Shown here piece by piece: positions 10,329 through 18,430 of a stretch of DNA of 48,105 nt. Origin of the DNA: Pedobacter sp. SYSU D00535 (lineage in GTDB: Bacteria; Bacteroidota; Bacteroidia; Sphingobacteriales; Sphingobacteriaceae); assembly GCF_017355855.1 (NCBI RefSeq), contig NZ_JAFEWD010000019.1, forward strand, positions 1 through 48,105. Direction: 5' to 3'. Below the pieces are notes generated by a model. That model worked only from the letters and a program-made list of their open reading frames with translations, was not told the origin of the DNA and did no database searches. A program made the translations under genes and the position numbers. The stretch's first letter is position 1. The number at the start of each line of letters is the position of its first letter.

Positions 10329-11192
10329 TTAACCTTTAGAATCCTTTTTACTTTTGAGCATGATTTTTTTGTAAAAAGACGGACTTTGCCCCGTATATTT
10401 TTTGAAGATACGGGTAAAATGGCTTTGGTCGGAGAAGCCCGTTAAATAGGCAATTTCTGAAAGGGAATGCTGTGAAGATTCCAGTAAGTGGATCGCCTTT
10501 TCAATACGAAGCTTGCGAATATAGTCACCGAAGGACAGGTTATCAAAATGCTTGGAAAACTCGCGGGAAAGGTAAGCCGGATGGACATTCAGTTCTTCCG
10601 AAATATCTTTCAGGCTCAGTGTTAAATTCGTGTCGATCTGGTCCTGAATGATCTCCTTCAGCTCAAGTGCCCAGGAGGGAACTTTCTTCTCCTCCCCTTT
10701 TTTCTGTTTAAGATACTTGTTAAACACCTCCAGTAGCAGATGCTCTACAGGACTCTGAGTATGCTTTACTTTCTGCAGGTGTTTCGCCCAGCTGTACAAA
10801 GCATCGTAGATCAGCATACCTTTTTCCAGCAACTCACCATCATCGGGAGTGTTAAATGCCAAACCTGCAGAAATCGCCCATAGTCCTGCCGCCTGAGGGG
10901 CAAGGTGATGTACATCCGTATCGGCCCCTCTTATGATAGGAGCCAGCACCTGAAGAGCAGGATCTTTTAATTCGTACTTCCGCAGAAAATAGTCGAAGGT
11001 GCATTCGTCTTTATAATGACTGAATTCAACATCCGGAATATCAAAGGGGGTGGCCGCCAGTTCTTCTGCCTTTTGAATAACCTGTTCAAAAGGAACATAA
11101 ATGATTTCCGCATCAGGATCAATAAAACGCTTGATCAGCCAGGGGCAGGCAATCCGATCAATCTTCGGGCGCTCTCTTGTAATCCACTTCAT
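10329..11192 (-). CDS. ChrB-domain / AraC-family fusion regulator
   Basis: The 287-residue protein joins two modules. Residues 1 to about 150 resemble the chromate resistance (ChrB, Chrome_Resist) domain, with WITRERPKIDRIACPWLIKRFID at the start, HYKDECTFDYFL and IIRGADTD. Residues about 185-287 are a double helix-turn-helix AraC DNA-binding domain (LTLSLKDISEELNVHPAYLS; SEIAYLTGFSDQSHFTRIFK). In Proteobacteria ChrB is a chromate-responsive repressor acting on chrA; here the sensing-type domain is fused to an AraC output. It heads the operon with the small exported gene and chrA, so autoregulation in response to chromate is a reasonable inference. Confidence 0.88.
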   Translation of the reverse strand: MKWITRERPKIDRIACPWLIKRFIDPDAEIIYVPFEQVIQKAEELAATPFDIPDVEFSHYKDECTFDYFLRKYELKDPALQVLAPIIRGADTDVHHLAPQAAGLWAISAGLAFNTPDDGELLEKGMLIYDALYSWAKHLQKVKHTQSPVEHLLLEVFNKYLKQKKGEEKKVPSWALELKEIIQDQIDTNLTLSLKDISEELNVHPAYLSREFSKHFDNLSFGDYIRKLRIEKAIHLLESSQHSLSEIAYLTGFSDQSHFTRIFKKYTGQSPSFYKKIMLKSKKDSKG

Positions 11193-11325
11193 GAGTTTCT
11201 CTCCTCTGCAAACATATAAATGCTTGCTTAAAAATAGTGGTTACAGGAAAAAAATAAGCTTGCAAGCGCAAATTCACCCATTCAACTTTTTACAACAATT
11301 CGCCTCCCACTGTAGTTCTATTAAA

Positions 11326-11580
11326 ATGGATATGAATGCAAGCGCCGAGACATTTACTATTTGGGCCGACCTGGAAGGCTGGTCCAGGAATAACTTTCTG
11401 GTAGAACCCAAAGAGGTAAATGAAGAACAGATCTTCAAAATTCTGACAGAAAATGAAGTGGTTGGTGTCATTCATAAAACATTCGAAGATACCTGGGAAT
11501 CCCTGGAAGGAAACCTGACGTTGCAGGACTCCGAAACGCTGGGCGAAGAAATAGAGAACTACTACAACAAGGAAATTTAA
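11326..11580 (+). CDS. Small acidic hypothetical protein
   Basis: The frame stays open upstream to 11101, but that part runs antisense into the ChrB/AraC gene, so I take ATG at 11326, giving 84 residues (MDMNASAETF to YYNKEI); a second ATG lies at 11332. The protein is acidic, with no signal peptide or membrane segment. It contains TIWADLEGW and VVGVIHKTFEDTWESLEGN. I do not recognise the family. It is divergent from the chromate operon, with 133 bases between the two starts, so a shared control region is possible. Confidence 0.6.
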   Translation: MDMNASAETFTIWADLEGWSRNNFLVEPKEVNEEQIFKILTENEVVGVIHKTFEDTWESLEGNLTLQDSETLGEEIENYYNKEI

Positions 11581-11751
11581 TACTGATAAAATCCCCGCTT
11601 ATTAATCTTGCTCCTGCTACCATCCAGTGCGATTTCGCAGTTCAAAAAGAAAAAGTTATGTTCGAAAACATCGGCGACAGGAGAAAAACTCCCGAAGCAG
11701 AGATATTATGTCAAAAAATCGCGTTATAAATAAAGGTCAAACACACCCTAC

Positions 11752-12813
11752 ATGTCAAAAATAACATTCAGAAATAATGATCCTATCTTTTACAGATCAT
11801 TGAAGGAAAAGGTGAACACCTACTTCAGTCAAACTAAGGTTTCGCAGAAGGGCGGGTTTCAGCTACTACTAAAAAGTTCAATCCTTACGGTTTCTGCCAT
11901 TTCCATTTACATCACGCTTGTATTTTTCACTCCGGGCGTGCTTGTTTCCCTGCTGCTATGTGCCTTATTCGGCTTCAACCTTGCATTCATCGGATTCAAT
12001 ATTATGCACGAAGGGGGCCACGGCAGTTTTTCAAAATACAAGTGGTTGAACGATATCTCCGCCTACTCGTTAAATGCTTTGGGCGGCACCATCTTCTTCT
12101 GGAAACAGCGACACAACATAGAACATCACACCTATACCAATATTGACGGACTGGACCACGACATTGACATCCGGTTCATGAGAATGCATCCGGAGCAGCC
12201 CCGGGCGAGCTATCATCGCTTTCAGCACATGTATTGGGTGTTGCTATATGGTCTATCGTATATCGTGTGGGTCCTTTATCAGGATTTTGAGAAATATTTC
12301 AGGATCAACAACGACCCCACGCAAAAGAAACTGAGTCAGAAAGAGCATCTGATATTTTGGGGGACGAAGTTCTTATATGTTGGCATCTACCTGGTCATCC
12401 CGATTTTGATGGTGGGCTGGTTGAGCGCCATTCTCGGCTTCCTCGTTGCAGCTTTAGTATGCGGTTTTACCTTAAGCATGGTTTTTCAGCTGGCGCACGT
12501 CGTCGAAGGAACTCATTTCCCCGAACCGGATGCAACATCCAACAAAATAGAAAAAGAATGGGCGATACATCAAATCACTACCACTGCAAATTTTGCTACT
12601 AAAAGCAAATTGGCATCCTGGTTTTTGGGCGGCCTCAACTTTCAGGTGGAGCATCATTTATTTCCTGGAATAAGTCATATTCATTATCCCCACATCAACA
12701 AGATAGTGAAAGAAACCTGCAAGGAGTTTAACATTACTTACCTGGAACATAAAAGCATGGCGACAGCATTTATGTCTCACCTGGTCCATCTTCGAAAATT
12801 AGGCCTTTCCTGA
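11752..12813 (+). CDS. Membrane fatty acid desaturase / acyl-CoA desaturase-like
   Basis: This 353-residue enzyme belongs to the membrane di-iron desaturase family that inserts double bonds into acyl chains with O2. The three histidine boxes are visible: HEGGH (His86-His90), RHNIEHH (His121-His126) and QVEHH (His301, His302). Hydrophobic pairs lie near residues 40-85 and 205-250, consistent with four membrane crossings. The QVEHHLFP form of the third box, starting with Gln, is typical of front-end or linoleoyl-CoA-desaturase-like members, but no N-terminal cytochrome b5 domain is present, so the electron donor is separate. It stands alone between a small hypothetical gene and a convergent methyltransferase; membrane adaptation is a likely role. 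Confidence 0.9.
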   Translation: MSKITFRNNDPIFYRSLKEKVNTYFSQTKVSQKGGFQLLLKSSILTVSAISIYITLVFFTPGVLVSLLLCALFGFNLAFIGFNIMHEGGHGSFSKYKWLNDISAYSLNALGGTIFFWKQRHNIEHHTYTNIDGLDHDIDIRFMRMHPEQPRASYHRFQHMYWVLLYGLSYIVWVLYQDFEKYFRINNDPTQKKLSQKEHLIFWGTKFLYVGIYLVIPILMVGWLSAILGFLVAALVCGFTLSMVFQLAHVVEGTHFPEPDATSNKIEKEWAIHQITTTANFATKSKLASWFLGGLNFQVEHHLFPGISHIHYPHINKIVKETCKEFNITYLEHKSMATAFMSHLVHLRKLGLS

Positions 12814-12829
12814 TTTCCACTGAAGGTAC

Positions 12830-13633
12830 TCAGGCAGCTTTCATCGCCAGATATACTTTTCTGTTATTAGTTGCCAGCGGGTTGGGAGATGCCACCGGAG
12901 GATAGAGAACGTAGCGTTCCCGTATACGCTCCTCAAAACTCATAGCATCTACCACCCGCACTTGAAATCCCTGCGATGAAAGCAGGTCAGGAAAATCTCT
13001 TCCGTAAATGCGCAGGTGATCTTCCTGCCCAAACATCTTCTTTCGTAGCTGCGGATCGCTGATACTCAAATCTTCCAGCGTGAATTCCAAATCATCCCGC
13101 TGAGGAACAGTAAGCACCGCAAAGCCGCCGGGCTTCAACACCCGGAACATTTCCTGAATAGCGGCTAGTTGCTGGGGTACATGCTCCAATACATCGCAGG
13201 CCACAATACAATCAAAGCGCTCGCCTTCCAAAATTGTCATTTTGGAAATATCGATATTGTAGTCGATATGAGGGTAGGCATAGCCCTCCGCCAGCAAATC
13301 GGCAGTTTTATATTCCGAAGCTACTGCTCTTATCCGCTTGCCCAGCCACTCGTTTGGTGCGAAATGTAAGACCTGCTTATTTTGAAACAGGTGGCGGTGT
13401 TCTTGCAGAAGTGTTGAAGTGGCCCATACTAGCCGGTGCCGTACACCTGAACCGCAGGAGGGGCAGCTGACATAGCGATGCCAGCAATCGCTAAATAGCC
13501 GGTTGGCCCTATAATGACAGATATTACAGTCTACCTTATGTCCGGTGATTCGAAAATATGCTTGTGAATGTTTTACGTATGCTTGCTTCCCTGCCTTTAG
13601 TATTGATTTTAAAATCGTCTTCATCCTTACCAT
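12830..13633 (-). CDS. SAM-dependent methyltransferase with N-terminal zinc-ribbon-like cysteines
   Basis: The 267-residue protein is a class I methyltransferase. The post-I and motif II regions show as FDCIVACDVLEHVPQQLAAI, and a later motif as LKPGGFAVLTVP. Before the catalytic fold, residues about 35-65 hold CNIC and CPSC pairs separated by about 20 residues, which look like a small zinc-binding ribbon. The start could be ATG at 13633 (MVRMKTIL) or at 13624. The substrate cannot be told. Relatives of this type often sit in cell-surface polysaccharide loci, and an acyltransferase 3 gene follows divergently, but that link is only suggestive. Confidence 0.8.
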   Translation of the reverse strand: MVRMKTILKSILKAGKQAYVKHSQAYFRITGHKVDCNICHYRANRLFSDCWHRYVSCPSCGSGVRHRLVWATSTLLQEHRHLFQNKQVLHFAPNEWLGKRIRAVASEYKTADLLAEGYAYPHIDYNIDISKMTILEGERFDCIVACDVLEHVPQQLAAIQEMFRVLKPGGFAVLTVPQRDDLEFTLEDLSISDPQLRKKMFGQEDHLRIYGRDFPDLLSSQGFQVRVVDAMSFEERIRERYVLYPPVASPNPLATNNRKVYLAMKAA

Positions 13634-13830
13634 CTATAAAAGCACAAAAAGCTATTCGTTTTGTTTTTTGCGTCCGCTAAAACACTTGTAAAATGCTCAA
13701 AATGTGGCAGTAAGAATTGTGATGGGAGAATTCGCCAGCTTGATAAGTTGGCATTAAAAGCGATTCTTTATTGAATTTTATCTCAACCGATAGCCTTTTC
13801 CTTTAAATTTTGACAAACAAGCCCTTCTCC

Positions 13831-13844
13831 CAACTGTTCAGTTG
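13831..13844. promoter_or_regulatory. Short perfect inverted repeat upstream of acyltransferase
   Basis: CAACTG-TT-CAGTTG is a perfect 6-2-6 palindrome lying 16 bases before the ATG of the acyltransferase gene. It could be an operator or a small hairpin in the leader. Chance occurrence is possible in 227 bases of AT-rich spacer. Confidence 0.3.
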
Positions 13845-13860
13845 TTCTACATAAATACCT

Positions 13861-14982
13861 ATGTCTGTACACACACACCATAACTCTATTGCCAATTTAC
13901 GGGTATTGGCAATAGCTGCGATTGTTCTAAATCATGCCCAGATCGGGATAGCTGAGCATACCGAGTATTCCGCCGGCTACATCATCTATAGTCAGTTTTC
14001 CAAATTCGGCTCCATCTTGTTCATGGTGATCTCCGGCTTTCTATTTCAGAAGTCAGTGTTGAAATACAAGCCAACGGATCTGATTTCGAAGAAGGTAACA
14101 ACTGTCTTAATTCCTTCTTTGTTCTTTATGCTGCCATGGCTCATTCTGAATATTGCCATTTTGCCTTTTGTAGGTGAAAAAACCACGGAAGTAACGGAAG
14201 AGTACGTATATGCACAGGTTTATAATATCTTCTTCCGATCGATTTACTGGTTTCCTATCAACCTCTTCCTGATATTCATTGTCAATTCTTTTATCAGGGA
14301 TACCAAAGTGCTTAAAAACCTGTTTATTCCCGCTGTGCTGGTAACCCTGTTTTATTCACTCAATATCTATCAGCATTGGGTGCCTCGCCGTCATAACAGT
14401 GCACTTCTGGGCTACTTCAGCTTCTTTTTTGCCGGTCGCCTGTTACAGGTCCATTACGGGATGATAAAGTCGCTCATTGAGACCTATACCAGAAGCTTTC
14501 TTCACAAAACAGGCTTTGCGGTCCTTCTGCTGCTATTTTTTGGGATGGCTGCTTTTGAAACATACACGATTCAGGCTACTTCAACCACCGATCCATTCAA
14601 TATACTAAGGGCTAGCAACATCATCTACAGCGGACTTTTTTTAGTGGTATTGTTCCAAATCCGAAAAGCTTTGAGTTTTGCCAGCTATTTCAAGGATAAA
14701 TCGGTGTTTCTGATCTACCTTATTCACCCCTATTTCCTGTTTATAGGCACGCAATTGCTGGCCCCGTTTGGCCCCTTTGATTCCTTGCATACCATTAGTT
14801 TTGTGCCTGCCGAGGTAATATATGGGGCGATCATTCTCGTATTATCCCTCCAGTTTTCGAAAGTACTCCTGCGAATGCCGGTAATCGCTTTCATCATCAA
14901 TGGCAACTACAGCTTAAAAATGAGGAGCGTGAAAAGCAGCCTGAGTACAGAAACGCTGAGCCAGAAGCTTCCCCGTGTCTGA
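13861..14982 (+). CDS. Acyltransferase 3 family membrane protein
   Basis: The 373-residue protein has about ten hydrophobic segments and the acyltransferase 3 pattern: a conserved N-terminal region with NLRVLAIAAIVLNHAQ, where the His is the family catalytic-site candidate, then GSILFMVISGFLF. These inner-membrane enzymes move acetyl or other acyl groups onto sugars or other cell-surface molecules. The substrate is not evident. It is convergent with the esterase gene (18 bases between stops). An alternative role as a succinyl or other acyl transferase cannot be excluded. Confidence 0.85.
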   Translation: MSVHTHHNSIANLRVLAIAAIVLNHAQIGIAEHTEYSAGYIIYSQFSKFGSILFMVISGFLFQKSVLKYKPTDLISKKVTTVLIPSLFFMLPWLILNIAILPFVGEKTTEVTEEYVYAQVYNIFFRSIYWFPINLFLIFIVNSFIRDTKVLKNLFIPAVLVTLFYSLNIYQHWVPRRHNSALLGYFSFFFAGRLLQVHYGMIKSLIETYTRSFLHKTGFAVLLLLFFGMAAFETYTIQATSTTDPFNILRASNIIYSGLFLVVLFQIRKALSFASYFKDKSVFLIYLIHPYFLFIGTQLLAPFGPFDSLHTISFVPAEVIYGAIILVLSLQFSKVLLRMPVIAFIINGNYSLKMRSVKSSLSTETLSQKLPRV

Positions 14983-15000
14983 CATCAACAGGGCATTGAA

Positions 15001-16305
15001 TTACTTCTTCAGCTGTTTTTTCAGCCAGTCCAACGATTCCTGGTTGGTTTCATCAAACCGCCAGTGAGCAGAGATCGGCGTGATGGCAAGCGTTTTTGGT
15101 GCTTTGATCGCATTCACCGCTGCATAAACTGAAGTGGGCGGGCAGGTATTGTCGTTGTACCCCCAGGAGTAAAACCCAGGTACGCGAATGTGTCTGGCAA
15201 AATTCACTACATCGTAGTAGCTGATCGTCCTTAGTTTCTCAGGTGTGTTATTAATGGCTTGCTGGCGGGGCGACAAGAGATGAGGCCATCCTCCTGCCCT
15301 TCCATGAAGATAACCGGTCATATCGGACAAAGCAGGATAAAAGGCTGCCAAAGCTGTTACCCGTGGCTGCAAGGCTGCAGTAACGATAGCAAGTGCTCCC
15401 CCCTGACTTCCGCCAGTCACTACCACATTCTTTCCGTCCCACTCCGGCAAACTGCACAAATAGTCGATACTACGCACACAAGCCAGGTAGACGGATTTGT
15501 AATAGTAATTGTCGCGATCGTCTAATTTATACTGGGGATAATCGCCGAAAGCATTGCTGATATTTTTATAGGTTTCGCTGTCCAGTAGTGGCGATATACC
15601 GTGTATTTCAATACTCAAACTGATGTACCCCTGTTCGGCAAAGGCAGTATAGGGTAGCGCAGGCTTCACGCCCGCCCCCGGAGGCGTAAAAAGCACAGGA
15701 TACTTGCCGGCTGCCTTGGGCTTGCATAAGTAGCCGTAAAGTCGCTTACCTCTGCTTGCATTTTGAAGATTGAGCAAATAAACATCTACCGTGGGGGTGG
15801 AATACTGTGGCAAATGAGTTGAAATAGGATCCATGGGAAGCTTTGCCGCTTCCCCTTTTGCTGCCTCCCAGAACTGTAGAAAATCCGAGGGCAGTGGAAC
15901 GGTTGGTGCTATCTTCTCGGGAGAAAAACCGAGCTTCACCATCTCGCTGTAGCTTCGGCCCTTATATTCTGTCCTCACCGTTAGCTGCCGAAAACCGGGT
16001 TCCCTACTGCTGCCTGCATCAATTTTACCTACTCCGTCTTTCAGTACCAGGCTTCCCTTTTTATCCACCGGCATTAATTCGGGCCCAACTTCAAAGCTGA
16101 TGTTGGCATTCTCCATCGGAACGCCGTTCTGTAAAACGGTCACTTGAACAGATGCCGGCTTATTTACATCGTAGGTCCAATCCTTTGAATCAGGAGTTAA
16201 TACAAATTCGATGTATTTGCGGGGAGCGGGAGAATTTTGAGCTTTAACTGTTTGAAGGAAAGCGATGAAAAAGAAGAACAATACGTAACTATATCCAAGA
16301 TTCAT
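15001..16305 (-). CDS. Exported acetyl-xylan-esterase-like hydrolase (AXE1 / CE7-like)
   Basis: The 434-residue protein starts with a signal peptide (hydrophobic stretch ending VKAQ). A beta-sandwich-like N-terminal domain (about 25-130) precedes an alpha/beta hydrolase core of the acetyl xylan esterase type. The nucleophile elbow GGSQGG gives Ser300. Asp385 in WGYNDNTCPP and His414 in ISAHWRF complete the likely triad; DNTCPP matches the CE7 signature. It probably deacetylates oligosaccharides in the periplasm. An SGNH hydrolase gene lies upstream in the same direction with a 40-base gap, so the two may be expressed together. Confidence 0.87.
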   Translation of the reverse strand: MNLGYSYVLFFFFIAFLQTVKAQNSPAPRKYIEFVLTPDSKDWTYDVNKPASVQVTVLQNGVPMENANISFEVGPELMPVDKKGSLVLKDGVGKIDAGSSREPGFRQLTVRTEYKGRSYSEMVKLGFSPEKIAPTVPLPSDFLQFWEAAKGEAAKLPMDPISTHLPQYSTPTVDVYLLNLQNASRGKRLYGYLCKPKAAGKYPVLFTPPGAGVKPALPYTAFAEQGYISLSIEIHGISPLLDSETYKNISNAFGDYPQYKLDDRDNYYYKSVYLACVRSIDYLCSLPEWDGKNVVVTGGSQGGALAIVTAALQPRVTALAAFYPALSDMTGYLHGRAGGWPHLLSPRQQAINNTPEKLRTISYYDVVNFARHIRVPGFYSWGYNDNTCPPTSVYAAVNAIKAPKTLAITPISAHWRFDETNQESLDWLKKQLKK

Positions 16306-16345
16306 TTCTGTGACTGTTTGTGTAAGCGATTTTAAAGGGACCGGA

Positions 16346-17062
16346 TCAATTGCTAATCATCAGGGCAACAACGGGTTCTATCAGTTTTCGGGAGGCAACA
16401 GGATCGAGGTGCAGACCATCTGCCGTCATCGTGTTGATGTTCAGGCCTGGAGTTTTATAGCCATTCACAAAGAGACAATCATTCCTTTTGGCCACCTTTT
16501 TAAAGGTTTTACTCATCCTCCTGACGCGTTCATCCCCTCCTGCATACTTTTCAGTCGCTTCCGCTTTATCGCCATAAGGCGGTGGAGATATAATAATGAT
16601 CTTTGCCTGACGGATGGCTGGGTAGGGACAAGTCTTGATCTTGCGGACCAGGGCTTCCAAATTGTGCGGCACCTCTTTTTGCCGGTCTGCGAACACAGCC
16701 TTGGCATCGTTCGTACCCAACTCTATCACCACAAAGTCAAACAACCGATCTTTGCTAAAGTCGGCCGCCTGCTTCAGATGCTGATCGATCATCAAAAGCG
16801 AGTGCAGGGTACTGTCGCCGAGATTAAGGAATCCAATCGTCCGGCCCGACTTGCTGATGTTAAATATCGTAGCCTTTGGAAGCGCAAGTTGGAGCTGTTG
16901 CGGCCAGCTGTGTGGGTAGCTCCCGTTGCTGTCACCCAGTGTGAGGATATGGAGCCCTTTGTCGGATATGACCTGTGCCGAGCTGGCCAGTGGTAGCAGG
17001 TGTAGAAAAAGAAACAGAAATGCGGGCCCCAGAAAACCCGCCCAGGTTTTTAGCTTAAACAT
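16346..17062 (-). CDS. Exported SGNH/GDSL-type hydrolase
   Basis: ATG at 17062 gives 238 residues beginning with a signal peptide (MFKLKTWAGFLGPAFLFLF...ASSAQ). A longer frame from 17140 adds 26 residues that would bury the signal and is less likely. Four SGNH blocks are visible: GDSNG with the nucleophile Ser, the Gly in SGRTIGF, GTND with the Asn, and DGLHLD with the catalytic Asp and His. Members hydrolyse ester bonds in lipids or acetylated sugars. Its placement 40 bases before the acetyl-xylan-esterase-like gene favours a carbohydrate esterase role, which is inference. Confidence 0.82.
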   Translation of the reverse strand: MFKLKTWAGFLGPAFLFLFLHLLPLASSAQVISDKGLHILTLGDSNGSYPHSWPQQLQLALPKATIFNISKSGRTIGFLNLGDSTLHSLLMIDQHLKQAADFSKDRLFDFVVIELGTNDAKAVFADRQKEVPHNLEALVRKIKTCPYPAIRQAKIIIISPPPYGDKAEATEKYAGGDERVRRMSKTFKKVAKRNDCLFVNGYKTPGLNINTMTADGLHLDPVASRKLIEPVVALMISN

Positions 17063-17224
17063 GTAAATACTGACGAAAAGATCAAGACGAATGAACACGA
17101 AGTTAAGGAGTTTTGAGGAATGGGTGGGCACTTTCCTCACTCATTTCTTTGATTTCGCCTCCACTGTGTGTTGAAATCCAATTCCTATCGCCGTTGATTC
17201 TCCCGCTGCATAACCACCTCACAT

Positions 17225-18178
17225 TTACTTCCTTTTCTGTCGCTCAATCTGAGATGTGTAGAGAACCTTCCCCCTTTGATCGATTACCTGAACGACGATG
17301 TGCGGTTCCGTAACAGAAAAAATCATGAAACCATAACGGGAAGCTGCGAATCGTGCTTCTGCGAGTTTATGAACGCCGGTCACTTCAGAAGCTGCTCCCG
17401 AGACAAAATGATGGGTCGTTCCCGCGGGTTTTAAATGCTGGAGGCTGTGTTCGTGGCCAGCCAGGTATAGGTCTACCTGATGTCTTTCAAGTATGGAATT
17501 GAGGGAGTTCCTTACGGCTTTCGTGTCATACCCGTCCGTTCGGCTGCCTGCCGTGTACAAAGGGTGATGTCCTACCACGATCTTATACAGGATATTTGGA
17601 GAAGGATCTGACAATACACCTTCGAGCCATTTCTTCTGCGCAGTGCTATCCTGGCTCCTTACATTCGGACCGTACTCCCGGTTTTTATAGAACTGTGGGA
17701 TCAGCGGGTTGGTATCAATAAAAGCGATAAGCACTTGTTTGCTGGAATCTCCGTTGATGTAAAACTTTTTAGAATAATACCGTGCAGGCATCTTCCATCT
17801 GCGACTGATCTTTGAATAAGCCACCTGGGCGTCAGGGTTACTTTTGTAATCATGGTTCCCTAAAATCGGATACCAATCCCATTGCAAAGAAAATGCAGTA
17901 TAAATATCTTCAAAGGAAGTCTTCCATAATGGATCGTACTCACTCACCACACCGCTTGGATAAAAGTTATCTCCCGTTGAAATGATGAAATCGGCTTTCA
18001 GCTCCGCAGCGGTTTTGCCCATTTGCACGGCGACCTGCCGTTGGTGATCTTCTCCATTTCTACCCCAATCGCCCATCAGAATAAAATTCAAACTCTGCGG
18101 CTCTTTTTTAACCTGGGCAAGGCCTCCAAAAGAAAACAGGAGAAAAAGCAGGAATACAGGAAATGTTCTGTGTTTCAT
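17225..18178 (-). CDS. Exported purple-acid-phosphatase-like metallophosphoesterase
   Basis: The 317-residue protein has a signal peptide (MKHRTFPVFLLFLLFSFGG, cleaved near AQ). The calcineurin-type metal motifs are present in order: GDWG (36-39), GDNFYP (from 69), GNHD (107-110), VGHHP and GHEH. The GDWG and YPILGNHDY pattern resembles tartrate-resistant (type 5) acid phosphatases. It likely hydrolyses phosphomonoesters outside the cytoplasm. It is the first of three same-direction exported hydrolase genes but is separated by 162 bases from the SGNH gene, so a shared transcript is uncertain. Confidence 0.87.
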   Translation of the reverse strand: MKHRTFPVFLLFLLFSFGGLAQVKKEPQSLNFILMGDWGRNGEDHQRQVAVQMGKTAAELKADFIISTGDNFYPSGVVSEYDPLWKTSFEDIYTAFSLQWDWYPILGNHDYKSNPDAQVAYSKISRRWKMPARYYSKKFYINGDSSKQVLIAFIDTNPLIPQFYKNREYGPNVRSQDSTAQKKWLEGVLSDPSPNILYKIVVGHHPLYTAGSRTDGYDTKAVRNSLNSILERHQVDLYLAGHEHSLQHLKPAGTTHHFVSGAASEVTGVHKLAEARFAASRYGFMIFSVTEPHIVVQVIDQRGKVLYTSQIERQKRK

Positions 18179-18302
18179 GTGTTGTTCAATGTTTTGCGCT
18201 ACTGTCCAACCCTTAGCGCTACTATTAGTTTAGCTTCAATCAGAAAAAGGAATAGAAAGGTCAGCCGCGCTTATCGTTTTCGTTCAATGCTACCGCTCTT
18301 TC

Positions 18303-18351
18303 CTGTTCCACTTTAAGACACCCTGTCCATTTTTGAACAGTTCGAATTCGA
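18303..18351. promoter_or_regulatory. Candidate activator-binding sites upstream of sigma-54 promoter
   Basis: CTGTTC (18303-18308), CTGTCC (18323-18328) and GAACAG (18335-18340) form direct and inverted half-sites; the first and third are exact reverse complements. A 10-bp palindrome TCGAATTCGA follows at 18342-18351. They lie about 40-90 bases before the sigma-54 element, a usual place for an NtrC-type enhancer. The regulator at the end of the operon is the natural candidate ligand. Binding is inferred. Confidence 0.4.
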
Positions 18352-18390
18352 CACAAATAATTAATTGACTAACTAACAGTGCTTTACCCA

Positions 18391-18406
18391 TGGCACTTTG
18401 ATTGAA
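18391..18406 (+). promoter_or_regulatory. Sigma-54 (RpoN) -24/-12 promoter
   Basis: TGGCAC-TTTGA-TTGAA matches the consensus TGGCAC-N5-TTGCW except for one base in the -12 element. The distance from -24 GG to the -12 G is correct (N10). Transcription should begin about 12 bases downstream, near 18418, leaving a short leader before the ATG at 18431. The operon it would serve encodes an NtrC-type sigma-54 activator, which strongly supports the call. Confidence 0.75.
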
Positions 18407-18430
18407 ACTATAGAGTAAAATCAAAACATC

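Noticed and set aside
17063-17140. Longer N-terminus for the SGNH hydrolase
   Set aside because: It would place 26 residues before a well-formed signal peptide; the ATG at 17062 is more natural.
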